From NCBI GenBank assembly GCA_964405775.1, contig CAYOPG010000005.1, positions 1 through 49,526 of the forward strand: a DNA stretch of 49,526 nucleotides. The letters run 5' to 3'. A program made the position numbers and the translations under genes. This DNA is from JAAZFF01 sp964405775. Its GTDB lineage: Bacteria > Verrucomicrobiota > Kiritimatiellia > RFP12 > UBA3636. The notes beneath the pieces were generated by a model. The model had not been told where the DNA came from, did not search any database, and saw only the letters and a list, made by a program, of their open reading frames with translations. The stretch's first letter is position 1. Each line of letters starts with the position of its first letter. This document shows, in pieces, positions 32,695 through 41,065 of the stretch.

Positions 32695-35043
32695 ATGAAG
32701 ACAGAAATTTCCCGCAAACCAAACCCCGCTGATAAACTAGCATCAAGCGGGGCTCGGTGGCTTTGGCCGGCATCACTTGATGATGGTGCAAACCAGTACG
32801 TAGAATTTCGCCAGTCGTTTCAATCCACATCCGCATTGAAAACTGCAGAACTGGCTATAACATGCGACAGCGAATACGCGGTTTGGCTGAACGGCGAGTT
32901 TTTGGATTGCGGGCAATTTCCAGACGTACCACCGGAGCGCACCTGCGACTTGGTGGAGATTGCCGGTAAAATCCGGAAAGGACGCAACGAGCTGCGAATT
33001 GTGGTTTATTACCAGGGGGTGGGGTCTTTTCAATACATTAAGAGTGATCCCGGCGTAGCGTTTGCCGTGTTGGGCGGGTCGATAGATGCCGTCAGCGGGT
33101 CAAAAACTAAGTGGCGAGTTTCGCCCAATTTCAGACAGGGCGACAGCGTTGCGCGCATAAGTAGCCAGCTCAGCTTCACATACGAGTACGATGCTCGAAA
33201 CGACGGAGACTGGAACACCATAAAAACCGCAGACTCCCGCATAAAGGCAGAAGATCTGGCACTGTCTGCACGTCCTATTCCGAAGTTGGAAATCGGCGGC
33301 CGCGTGCCGGTAAAACTTATCGCGCAGGGAGCACTAGGTTCGCTGCCGGCGGGAAGCGACAGGATGTCTGTCGGTTCCATCATGCAACACGAACCGCTTA
33401 TGGCGAGGCGCATGAAGGAAATGTTCGGAGGGGAGAAAAACATCAATTTCCCGTCCGAATCCGGCGCGACCCTCGGCACGGATTACCTAAACTCCGACGG
33501 CATATACCTGATCTTTGACATGCAGCGCCAAGAAGTCGGATTCATTGAGTTTGAGATCGAGGCGGATGCCGGCGTCATAGTGGACATTGCAAACGGCGAA
33601 CATCTTGATGACATGCGCGTACGGTCTCACGTGGGCAATCGAAACTTCGCCAGCCGTTATATATGCGCGGAGGGGCGACAGACTTACACGCATTATCATC
33701 AGCGTATGGCGGGCCGATACATTCAGATCAACATCCGCAATATCGGCGCAAAATTAAAAATCTTCTACGCCGGGATGCGGCCTTCCATGTATCCGATAGA
33801 AGAGCGCGGCAGCTTCAAATCAGGATACGCGCTGCAGGACAAAATTTACGAGACTGGAGTAAGAACGCTGCGCCTCTGCATGCACGAGCATTATGAGGAC
33901 TGCCCATGGCGTGAACAGGCGCTGTATGCGAATGATTCGCGAAATCAGGCAATTAGCGGATACTACGCTTTTGGCGACGTGCGTTTCCCGGCCAACGCGT
34001 TCGGGCTCTTTACTAAAGGGCTTGGCGACGACGGATGGCTTGAAATGTGCATGCCCGCGAAAATAGCCATCACAATCCCTTCCTTCACGTTGGCGTGGGT
34101 TCTCGCGGTTGCGGATCACAGGATTTACACTGGCAACATCACTTTTTCACGCAAGATGCTGCCAACCGTCCGAGCTATACTTGAAGCCCGAATAAAAGAA
34201 ATGGTGGACGGGCTACTTCCCTGCCCCGTCGGACAACGCTATTGGCAGTTTTATGATTGGGCAGACGGCCTTAGTGGCGACGAACGCATGAAGCCCGGCG
34301 AAGTGCGTTACGACGCCCCGCTCAATATGTTCCTCTCTTTGGCATTCAAAGCCGGATCATTCATAGCAGAAGCCTGCGGTGCGGATAAAGAAGCCCGCAA
34401 GTGGGCGGAGATATCGAAGGAGATGCGTCCCCGAATAAACCGTTTGTTCTGGGATCCCTCTGCCGAAGCGTTCTTGACTTACGTAGGCGACCGCGCCCCA
34501 AAACACTATTGCGAACTCACACAGTCTCTTGCACTTCTCAGCGGAACCGCTGACAAAGCCAAGACACGCAACCATCTGCGCGAAGGGCTCCTCGCACGTC
34601 GCGAGGACTGGGTGGAGACGACTCTAAGCCAGTCGCTGTACAAGTACGAGGCGATCCTCTCCGGCGGGACGAAGTTCGGGCGCCGAGTGTTTGACGCTAT
34701 CGACTCCGAATGGGGCGCGATGCTCGAAAAAGGTGCAACAAGCTTTTGGGAAACACGCGAGGGATCCGAGGCATTCAACCAAGCCGGCAGTCTATGCCAT
34801 GGCTGGTCGGCAACTCCGGTCTATTTCTACGGGGCATACATACTTGGGGTACGGCCGGTAGAGCCCGGATTCAAAAAATTCATTGTTGAACCGATGCCGT
34901 GCGCGCTCAATTCCGCCAAGGGAACAGTCCCTACGCCTCATGGTCCAATACATGTGGAATGGACGCGCAGCGGCAGTAAAATACGTTTGCGCATTAAGCA
35001 CCCGTTGTCATGCCAACGTGTGAAGCGTTCTTCTGAGTCTTAA
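32695..35043 (+). CDS. Alpha-L-rhamnosidase-like protein (GH78-type, cytoplasmic)
   Basis: This 782-residue protein shows the layout of bacterial GH78 enzymes: N-terminal beta domains (about 25-180, CBM/lectin-like, with TCDSEYAVWLNGEF), another beta domain (about 240-365), then an (alpha/alpha)6 barrel from about 380 with EDCPWREQALYANDSR (401-416), the counterpart of the DCP(Q)RDE motif where the catalytic acid lies. Here Arg406-Glu407 replaces the usual R-D/E pattern. The C-terminal beta domain includes SLCHGWSATPVYFYGAYILG and VRPVEPGFKKF. No signal peptide is visible, so it probably acts on imported oligosaccharides. It could target rhamnose or another sugar. It is co-transcribed with the FMN reductase. 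Confidence 0.82.
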   Translation: MKTEISRKPNPADKLASSGARWLWPASLDDGANQYVEFRQSFQSTSALKTAELAITCDSEYAVWLNGEFLDCGQFPDVPPERTCDLVEIAGKIRKGRNELRIVVYYQGVGSFQYIKSDPGVAFAVLGGSIDAVSGSKTKWRVSPNFRQGDSVARISSQLSFTYEYDARNDGDWNTIKTADSRIKAEDLALSARPIPKLEIGGRVPVKLIAQGALGSLPAGSDRMSVGSIMQHEPLMARRMKEMFGGEKNINFPSESGATLGTDYLNSDGIYLIFDMQRQEVGFIEFEIEADAGVIVDIANGEHLDDMRVRSHVGNRNFASRYICAEGRQTYTHYHQRMAGRYIQINIRNIGAKLKIFYAGMRPSMYPIEERGSFKSGYALQDKIYETGVRTLRLCMHEHYEDCPWREQALYANDSRNQAISGYYAFGDVRFPANAFGLFTKGLGDDGWLEMCMPAKIAITIPSFTLAWVLAVADHRIYTGNITFSRKMLPTVRAILEARIKEMVDGLLPCPVGQRYWQFYDWADGLSGDERMKPGEVRYDAPLNMFLSLAFKAGSFIAEACGADKEARKWAEISKEMRPRINRLFWDPSAEAFLTYVGDRAPKHYCELTQSLALLSGTADKAKTRNHLREGLLARREDWVETTLSQSLYKYEAILSGGTKFGRRVFDAIDSEWGAMLEKGATSFWETREGSEAFNQAGSLCHGWSATPVYFYGAYILGVRPVEPGFKKFIVEPMPCALNSAKGTVPTPHGPIHVEWTRSGSKIRLRIKHPLSCQRVKRSSES

Positions 35044-35047
35044 CGAA

Positions 35048-35076
35048 TTGCGTTGGCGTTCCGGATATGTTACAAT
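35048..35076 (+). promoter_or_regulatory. infA promoter
   Basis: TTGCGT (35048-35053), a 17-base spacer and TACAAT (35071-35076) precede infA. The leader would be about 40 bases. The -35 starts only four bases after the GH78-like stop. Confidence 0.6.
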
Positions 35077-35122
35077 CACCGCAATTATTAACACGAGAAC
35101 AAAAGATAAAACGACAGACTGT

Positions 35123-35368
35123 ATGGCAAAGGACGATTCAATAGAAGTGACAGGCACGGTGGTCAAGGTGCTACCTGCCACCATGTATCGTGTGCGGCTT
35201 GACAACGGGCACGAGGTTCTGGCGCACATTTCAGGTAAGATGCGCAAATTCTTCATCAAAATCACAACGGGGGACAAGGTGACCCTTGAGATGTCGCCCT
35301 ATGATCTTGAAAAAGGGCGCATAGTTTACCGGCACAAGAACAACACACCAGGGTCACCGGCTCAGTAG
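35123..35368 (+). CDS. infA: Translation initiation factor IF-1
   Basis: This 81-residue OB-fold protein binds the ribosomal A site during initiation. The sequence MAKDDSIEVTGTVV, then LDNGHEVLAHISGKMRK, VTLEMSPYDLEKGRI and YR, covers the family end to end. The ATG at 35123 was chosen because it gives the normal IF-1 N-terminus; an in-frame ATG 25 codons upstream would place the -10 promoter element within the coding region. A short tail after YRHKNN is slightly longer than usual. The last seven bases overlap the end of convergent dnaG. Confidence 0.96.
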   Translation: MAKDDSIEVTGTVVKVLPATMYRVRLDNGHEVLAHISGKMRKFFIKITTGDKVTLEMSPYDLEKGRIVYRHKNNTPGSPAQ

Positions 35369-37530
35369 TCGTCGTATTCCACGCCCGAATCCATATCTTC
35401 TTCGGGTGTCAGCTGTTCATACTCAAACTCAGGTTCTTCACTGAGGTCTTCTGTTGCGTCTAATTTTGGCTCGACTGGCGAAAAAACGTCCGGCGAGTTA
35501 TTATTTTGCAGTGGAGAAGCCGAAACCACTTGGGAGTCGTCAGCGCTTCCCACCAGTTCACGCACCAACTTCTCTCCCTCTTCCCAGCACATAAGCTTAC
35601 GCTCGGCAAGCATCAGCTCCATCCTGCGTCGAGCCGCTTCCGGCGAATCTGCCGAGTCCGCCGCGGGTTCAAGCTCCGCCTTGCGTGTCTTGCACCACCG
35701 GCGCCATTGGGTCAGAATTAAATCGTGTGCAAGATCAGAGGCGGTGAAGTTCTCACGTCCACCGGTTTTATTGGGCGCCACGGCAAGCGAGCCAATAAAC
35801 TCTCCAAGCTCTTTGTCCGTCTCCTGCAATTCGAGCAGCTTGTCCTCGCCTTCATGTAACGCTTCATAAAATCCTTCGACCACACGACGGCACAAACTGC
35901 TTTTCACCAGCCAAGAAGGCAATAGCTCCGCCATCAGAGCAGTGCCACGTGTATCGTCGTAAAATGTATGCACCAGAAACTCGCAAACTGATATGTCCAC
36001 CCTGTCTGGCAATTCCGCCGCCCCACCACCTTTAGTGGAACCGGCGCCTTCAAATCCAACACCACCAGCAGCAATTTCATCATCCACAAATGTCAGCGGT
36101 TCTTCAATCGGGATGTTGTCATGCCATTCCCGCTCATCACGGGTTGTAGACGTTCTGTCGCCACTTCCTCTGGGCCCCGCCCAGCGTTCCGCCGACTCCT
36201 GTTGGCGTTTCAGGACTTCTTCAATGCCATTAAGTTCGCTCTGCAACGCCTCCTCGGGTATCCGCAGCAATTCCGCCGCCTCTTGCAACATCCTCGCCTT
36301 GTGGACTTCATTGCGGCAAACAGCAATCGTCTGCAACACGCCGTCTGCGATGCGGCCAACCGCCCCCTCCGAATCCGGCGAAGTCTCCTGAGCCCGCAGA
36401 TAAGCGATATGGAATGGCACAAGTCCGGCGGCTTCATCCAATACTTTCTGGAATGCCTCGGGAGGATTTGCCCTCAGGAAGGAATCTGGATCCTCCCCTT
36501 CCGGCATATGCGCGACGCGTACCGGTATGCCCTTCGACAGCAACACTGCACCGGTGCGAACGGCGGCTTTCTGTCCGGCTGAATCCTGATCGAAAACCAA
36601 AACGGCGCTGTCGGCATAACGCTTCAGCAGCTTGGCGTGCTCTTCGGTGAAAGCCGTGCCTTGCGACGCCACCGCCCTGTCGAAGCCGCATGCGTGGCAG
36701 CGTATCACGTCAATCTGCCCCTCGCAGATAATAGCCTCGCGATGTGGGGCAGCCACTATTTTGCGCTGGGCTTTGTCCAGCGCATAAAGAACGCGACTTT
36801 TCTTGAATATGTCGGTCTCGGGGCTGTTGACATATTTTGCGGGACTTTTCTTTGGATCCAGAATGCGACCGCTGAATGCTATAACTCGACCTTGGGTATC
36901 GCAAATCGGAAACATAAGGCGTCCGCGGAAACGATCGTGCAGGTTGCGCCCTGTACGCGGATTGTCGAGCGGAGTTCCCAATCCTGCGGCCACCATTTCT
37001 TCAAGTGTGTACTTGTGAGCTTTGGCGAATTTCTCCAGAGTGCCTGATGTCTCTGGCGCGTATCCGATCATAAAGTTCTCAACGATAGTATCAGGCAACG
37101 CTCGTGATTGCAGATATCTGCGCGCCCCATCCGCACTCTTCATCTTCATAAGGCATCGTCTGTAGAACTCCGCCACCTCTGTATGCAGCGCCAAAAGACG
37201 CTTCGCCGCCGAAGCCGCGCCGCCGTCATCGCCAAACTCCAACTTGACTCCGCATCTGTCGGCCAGCATCTCCACGGCGTCCATGAATGTCATGCCGTCA
37301 TGCTTCATCAGAAAAGAAAAGACATCGCCACCCTCTCCGCATCCAAAACACTTGAAAGACTGCCGTGACGGATCAACGGTGAACGAGGGCGTCTTCTCCT
37401 TGTGAAACGGACAACAAGCTTTAAACGTACCACCAGACTGCTTCAACGGCACCCGAGACGAAACCACATCCACAATGCTGGTGCGGTTTTTTAGTTCGTC
37501 TATGATATGACTGGGTATAGAGCGTGCCAT
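35362..37530 (-). CDS. dnaG: DNA primase DnaG, with long linker and acidic tail
   Basis: This 722-residue primase makes RNA primers for replication. The zinc finger is Cys40, His43, Cys61, Cys64. The catalytic core includes the TOPRIM motifs EGQID (Glu270) and DQDSAG (Asp314, Asp316). It is over 100 residues longer than E. coli (581) or B. subtilis (about 600) DnaG. The excess includes a Gly/Glu-rich linker (about 455-510) before the C-terminal helicase-binding part and an acidic tail (about 675-722) ending in a Tyr/Asp-rich stretch. Its promoter gives an almost leaderless message. Its 3' end overlaps infA by seven bases. Confidence 0.95.
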   Translation of the reverse strand: MARSIPSHIIDELKNRTSIVDVVSSRVPLKQSGGTFKACCPFHKEKTPSFTVDPSRQSFKCFGCGEGGDVFSFLMKHDGMTFMDAVEMLADRCGVKLEFGDDGGAASAAKRLLALHTEVAEFYRRCLMKMKSADGARRYLQSRALPDTIVENFMIGYAPETSGTLEKFAKAHKYTLEEMVAAGLGTPLDNPRTGRNLHDRFRGRLMFPICDTQGRVIAFSGRILDPKKSPAKYVNSPETDIFKKSRVLYALDKAQRKIVAAPHREAIICEGQIDVIRCHACGFDRAVASQGTAFTEEHAKLLKRYADSAVLVFDQDSAGQKAAVRTGAVLLSKGIPVRVAHMPEGEDPDSFLRANPPEAFQKVLDEAAGLVPFHIAYLRAQETSPDSEGAVGRIADGVLQTIAVCRNEVHKARMLQEAAELLRIPEEALQSELNGIEEVLKRQQESAERWAGPRGSGDRTSTTRDEREWHDNIPIEEPLTFVDDEIAAGGVGFEGAGSTKGGGAAELPDRVDISVCEFLVHTFYDDTRGTALMAELLPSWLVKSSLCRRVVEGFYEALHEGEDKLLELQETDKELGEFIGSLAVAPNKTGGRENFTASDLAHDLILTQWRRWCKTRKAELEPAADSADSPEAARRRMELMLAERKLMCWEEGEKLVRELVGSADDSQVVSASPLQNNNSPDVFSPVEPKLDATEDLSEEPEFEYEQLTPEEDMDSGVEYDDY

Positions 37531-37541
37531 AATTAACAGGC

Positions 37542-37547
37542 ATTATA
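37542..37547 (-). promoter_or_regulatory. dnaG -10 element, nearly leaderless
   Basis: On the minus strand a perfect TATAAT with an upstream TGG (extended -10, TGGTATAAT) ends 11 bases before the dnaG ATG. No Shine-Dalgarno is visible. A convincing -35 is absent, as tolerated by extended -10 promoters. Confidence 0.55.
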
Positions 37548-37600
37548 CCATAGTGCCCGTTCTCAACTACAATTATTATCCAGAATGCAATAATGAACGA

Positions 37601-38206
37601 TCAAGGAAGCGCTGTTTCAGCCCAAGCTGGTGGGTAGTGGAATCCAAATCCTCGCCGAGCATGGAATGAGGCGGACATCTCCGCAACTCCGACTTTGCCG
37701 TAATTGTAGCGGCAGACAGCGAATCTCACTCCCTGCCCCGGCTTCAAGCCGAGAGCATCGAACGACACACGCATTTCTGAAAGCCAAACGCAACCTTCCA
37801 CAACACGCACCCACACGCGCAGACCCGCATCGCACAGCTTTTCCTCAAAAGGTTGCATCCCCTGTGTCCGGTAATCCGGAAAGTGCAACTGAAGGCGCTT
37901 TTTCTCTGGCGTGACATGAAATTCAAAATAATCATCCCGTCCCGAAGGCTGGACAAAGAACTCTATAACGTCGCCAAGCGCCCAAGTTTCTTCATTGTCT
38001 ACAACAGCCCTGTTTCGCAAGTAGGTGTCGTAAGCCGAGGCGCGCACAACGACATCTCCATCCGATACGCCTATAACAGCAACGCATTTTTCAACAACCT
38101 CCTCGCTCTTCGGATATCCAATCAACTGCAAAGGTCCTGCCGCGACTTCGATATCGCCGACAACCCCTGTGTTCAGCATTTCTTCAAGCAGACTTACTTC
38201 ATTCAC
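37601..38206 (-). CDS. CBM9-like (family 9 carbohydrate-binding-module fold) protein
   Basis: This protein of about 201 residues resembles the DOMON-like CBM9 family: a beta-sandwich with WALGDVIEFFVQPSG, then DDYFEFHVTPEKKRLQLHF and a later GVRFAVCRYNYG strand. These segments occur in sugar-binding domains and in stand-alone bacterial proteins of unknown role. No signal peptide is present, so it may be cytoplasmic. The GTG at 38206 was chosen because AGGAG lies six bases before it; the in-frame TTG at 38212 abuts the ribosome site too closely. It lies 70 bases upstream of dnaG but has no evident link with replication. Confidence 0.6.
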   Translation of the reverse strand: MNEVSLLEEMLNTGVVGDIEVAAGPLQLIGYPKSEEVVEKCVAVIGVSDGDVVVRASAYDTYLRNRAVVDNEETWALGDVIEFFVQPSGRDDYFEFHVTPEKKRLQLHFPDYRTQGMQPFEEKLCDAGLRVWVRVVEGCVWLSEMRVSFDALGLKPGQGVRFAVCRYNYGKVGVAEMSASFHARRGFGFHYPPAWAETALP

Positions 38207-38212
38207 GATCAA

Positions 38213-38420
38213 CTCCTCTGACTATGCTCGACATTTTACACCAGACCACGACATTTCGCCACAGTTTTGACCATCACCGCGCCTTTTTGGTAATTGAAAA
38301 CAACGCAGACCAAAGATGCACGGGGTTTCTACTGCGCGATACTGAATGTGAAGACCGGGGGACCGTTACAGGGGCTGCCATTCTCCCCTAGACCGTGAAT
38401 TATTCCAAACGTGGCGGGTG
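38213..38420. other. 208-base gap between the CBM9-like and pRiA4b-like genes
   Basis: No gene is seen. A short inverted repeat AGGGG/CCCCT (38370-38390) has no T-run on either side. A possible minus-strand -10 TAAAAT lies near 38235-38240 for the CBM9-like gene. Confidence 0.4.
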
Positions 38421-39083
38421 TTAGTACCTGTCGTCTTCGTCGTCGTCTCTGTCGTAGTCATCTTCGTAATCTTCGTCTTCCTCGTCATCGAATCGGAAGC
38501 CGAAATCGCCCTCTTCATCTTCCTCATCGGTGAATGGGCTCTCTTCTTCACCATCACCGTCGTCAAATTCATGCCCCCCGCGCATAGGTCTGAAGTGGTC
38601 TTCATCCTCGGCAAAGTCGTCGAATCCGCTTCCATATTGCTCCGGGTTGGGCCCCTGCGCAATCTGGTCCTGAACAAGAGGATATTCCTCGCCTTTAACC
38701 GGAGCGAAATCCTTGCCAGTGTGCTGTATTCGGAAGTGCCAATCGTCACCTTCCGACATGAACACATAGAACAAACTCTCTTTTGATCCAGCTTTTATGA
38801 AATCCATGGCAGCGATGTCCTCGTAGACATCCGTATCGATTTCGTCCAGCTCGGGATCAAAACCCTCCGGAATCGTTTTCCCAGTCGCCCTGAGCGAAAT
38901 ACCGGTGAAGTAGTAGAATGGGTATTCGTCATCGAACAACACCGAGTCCTGTATGGCCAGATGAAGGTCATACAGGTTCGCTCCGTCAGGCAAGTCAATG
39001 AACCTCACACATTCGTCATCAAGCCAGGGACCCGAAACGCAAGTTACCCGCAATCTGTGTATCATTTTAGCTTTTGTTGGCAT
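38421..39083 (-). CDS. Plasmid pRiA4b ORF-3-like protein with acidic tail
   Basis: This 220-residue protein matches the pRiA4b ORF-3/IS1096 TnpR-like family in its first 150 residues: DLPDGANLYDLHLAIQDSVL (about 26-45) and the DDWHFRIQHTGKDF segment. The last 65 residues are extremely acidic (Asp/Glu with Tyr/Phe/Arg). The family is widespread and mostly of unknown function; no transposase is nearby, so a mobile-element role is not supported. A second start at residue 7 (MIHRLRV) is possible. It is six bases after ribE, apparently in the same run. Confidence 0.7.
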   Translation of the reverse strand: MPTKAKMIHRLRVTCVSGPWLDDECVRFIDLPDGANLYDLHLAIQDSVLFDDEYPFYYFTGISLRATGKTIPEGFDPELDEIDTDVYEDIAAMDFIKAGSKESLFYVFMSEGDDWHFRIQHTGKDFAPVKGEEYPLVQDQIAQGPNPEQYGSGFDDFAEDEDHFRPMRGGHEFDDGDGEEESPFTDEEDEEGDFGFRFDDEEDEDYEDDYDRDDDEDDRY

Positions 39084-39088
39084 ATCGT

Positions 39089-39745
39089 TTATGGTTGTGT
39101 TACAAAACCTGAGTTTATTAGTTTTTCAAACGTCAATCCTCCAGAAGCTTCCGAGCCTCCGGCAAGTTTCTCAATGTAGCGCGCGATGACATCAGTCTCG
39201 ATGTTCACGGCATCGCCCTCAATGCGCTCTTCGAGTGAAGTTTCCCGCAATGTCGTAGGTATGATCGAAACTTCGAACAAACGCGGGCCGGGCACTGCGC
39301 TTACCGTCAGGCTGATGCCATCGATAGCAACCGAACCTTTACGCACGATGTAGCGAGCCTCTTCCTCTCTGCAAGAAATTCGCAGCTTTATGTCGCGCCC
39401 CGTTCGCTCGATTTTCTCCACCGCCCCTACTCCATCGACGTGTCCGCTAACGATATGTCCGCCCATCCTGTCACACAACCGCAGAGCGCGCTCCAGATTA
39501 AGTGAAGCTCCGGGTTTGAGCCCTCCAAGGTTAGTGCAATCCAGCGTTTCCTGCAAAACGTCTGCCGTAAATCCTTTAGACGATATTCCCACAACGGTCA
39601 GGCACGCGCCCTGCACAGCCACGCTCTCGCCTGGCACGAGCGGCTCGGAATCCCACGGTGTGCATTCGATATCAATCGATGCCCCGCCGTTCTTCCGCGT
39701 CATCCCTTTGAAAGAGCCCTTCTTCTGAATCAGTCCAGTAAACAT
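39089..39745 (-). CDS. ribE: Riboflavin synthase, alpha chain
   Basis: This 218-residue enzyme dismutates two 6,7-dimethyl-8-ribityllumazine molecules to riboflavin. It shows the two repeated lumazine-binding domains: MFTGLIQKKG with GESVAVQGACLTV (about 39-51), and GGHIVSGHVDGVG with GSVAIDGISLTV (about 136-147). The ribityl-contacting Cys48 in GACLTV is present. It follows ribD by nine bases. RibB/A and RibH are not in the window. Confidence 0.95.
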   Translation of the reverse strand: MFTGLIQKKGSFKGMTRKNGGASIDIECTPWDSEPLVPGESVAVQGACLTVVGISSKGFTADVLQETLDCTNLGGLKPGASLNLERALRLCDRMGGHIVSGHVDGVGAVEKIERTGRDIKLRISCREEEARYIVRKGSVAIDGISLTVSAVPGPRLFEVSIIPTTLRETSLEERIEGDAVNIETDVIARYIEKLAGGSEASGGLTFEKLINSGFVTQP

Positions 39746-39754
39746 AAATCACCA

Positions 39755-40921
39755 TCAAATCCTAGGCAAAGCCTTTATTAAAAGATCGCGCCCAATGCGC
39801 TCCACTCCATCGATCTCAAAGCGCGGAGCAGTCGGCAGATCGAACGGGAACGCCCCGAACGTGCGCTTGGAGCCGGCCCCGAGAACAATGGGCGCCACGA
39901 ACAACAACAGCTCGTCCACCAGAGACTCTGCCACGAGCGCCGAGCCAAGCTCCGCACCACCCTCGCAAAGCACACTCATGTAACCTTCCGCGCCCAAACG
40001 CTCCATCAACACAGAAAGAGAAATTTTGGCATTAACTTTGCCGTTTGCGGGATGTGCGACGGGAAGCACCATGACTTGCGCCCCCGTTGCCGACACCTCG
40101 GCAACACGCCCGGCAGGCGTGACGCCTGTTGTCACATATATTGTCCGCGAAGCATGACCATCCGTGAAGATTTGCGACGAGAGCGGGATTCGCCCTGTGG
40201 CATCAAGCACCGCTCTCATTCCGGGCTGTCCATGCCTCTCGTCGTCATGCTCCGTCGATCGCAGCAGCGATGGGTTGTCTGCCAACACCGTGCCACAGCC
40301 CACGAGCACCACATCGGACTTCCCGCGCAGCTCACGCACGTACTGACGCGATTCCTCGCATGTGATCCACTTGGAATTCCCTGCATGATCCGCAATCGCA
40401 CCATCAAATGACTGCGCCAACTTGAGCCGCACATAAGGACGCTTGGTCTTGACGTGTTTAAAAAACGGAGCCAGCATTTGCCGCGCCTCTCGCTCGCAAA
40501 CACCGGTCACCACTTCGATGCCGGCATCTAGAAGCATCTGCAGACCGCGACCTGCATTGGCAGGATTCTCATCCGTCGCCGCCACCACGACTCGTGTGAT
40601 CCCTGCGCGGATTATCGCATCTACGCAAGGCGGGGTGCGGCCACTCGTGCTACACGGCTCCAGCGTCACATACAACTCGGCTCCCTGTGCGTCGCCACCG
40701 AGCGCTGCAAGCGCCGCCGCCTCTGCGTGCGGCCCACCTGCAAACTCATGGGAACCGGATGCAACAATATCGTTGCCACGGACAATTACGCAACCCACCG
40801 GCGGATTTGGCATGGTGCCGCCTTCGCCAACTTCAGCCCAAGACAATGCAGCACGCATAAACGCCGCATCGCGCTTGGTTTTCAAATCTGTGTTTGCGTC
40901 TTTTTTCAATCGTTCAGCCAT
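39755..40921 (-). CDS. ribD: Bifunctional riboflavin biosynthesis protein RibD (deaminase-reductase)
   Basis: This 388-residue protein carries out the deamination and reduction steps of riboflavin synthesis. The deaminase domain (about 18-160) has zinc ligands His65 with Glu67 in GGPHAEAAAL, and Cys90 and Cys99 in PCSTSGRTPPC. The reductase domain (about 165-388) starts with RPYVRLKLAQSFDGAIA and ends with the NADPH-binding CEGGAELGSALV. The ATG at 40921 adds a short basic N-terminus; an internal ATG at residue 22 is possible. No FMN riboswitch is seen upstream. Confidence 0.95.
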   Translation of the reverse strand: MAERLKKDANTDLKTKRDAAFMRAALSWAEVGEGGTMPNPPVGCVIVRGNDIVASGSHEFAGGPHAEAAALAALGGDAQGAELYVTLEPCSTSGRTPPCVDAIIRAGITRVVVAATDENPANAGRGLQMLLDAGIEVVTGVCEREARQMLAPFFKHVKTKRPYVRLKLAQSFDGAIADHAGNSKWITCEESRQYVRELRGKSDVVLVGCGTVLADNPSLLRSTEHDDERHGQPGMRAVLDATGRIPLSSQIFTDGHASRTIYVTTGVTPAGRVAEVSATGAQVMVLPVAHPANGKVNAKISLSVLMERLGAEGYMSVLCEGGAELGSALVAESLVDELLLFVAPIVLGAGSKRTFGAFPFDLPTAPRFEIDGVERIGRDLLIKALPRI

Positions 40922-40941
40922 TTGTTGGAAGTCAGTGCGCT

Positions 40942-40970
40942 ATTTTAGACAAGGCCTGCTCCAATGTCGA
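40942..40970 (-). promoter_or_regulatory. ribD promoter
   Basis: On the minus strand TCGACA (40965-40970), 17 bases and TAAAAT (40942-40947) match sigma-70-type elements at five of six positions each. The leader would be about 14 bases, too short for an FMN riboswitch. Confidence 0.55.
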
Positions 40971-40977
40971 TATTTAA

Positions 40978-41007
40978 TTGAGTTTTTGCCCTTGATTATG
41001 CTAACAT
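40978..41007 (+). promoter_or_regulatory. Promoter of the DUF58 operon
   Basis: TTGAGT (40978-40983), 18 bases and TAACAT (41002-41007) precede the DUF58 gene. A start of transcription near 41014 lies after an in-frame ATG at 41006, which supports the later start codon at 41066. It is arranged back to back with the ribD promoter. Confidence 0.45.
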
Positions 41008-41065
41008 GTTGCTTCTCGCACCGGCACAGAGCCATTCATTAACCCTCAAATGTTTCTTACCCATC

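Noticed and set aside
38421..39083. pRiA4b ORF-3/TnpR-like protein as evidence of a mobile element
   Set aside because: The family is common on chromosomes; there is no transposase, terminal repeat or target duplication around it.
40922..41065. Possible FMN riboswitch ahead of ribD
   Set aside because: The leader implied by the best promoter is about 14 bases and no RFN-like conserved blocks are seen.
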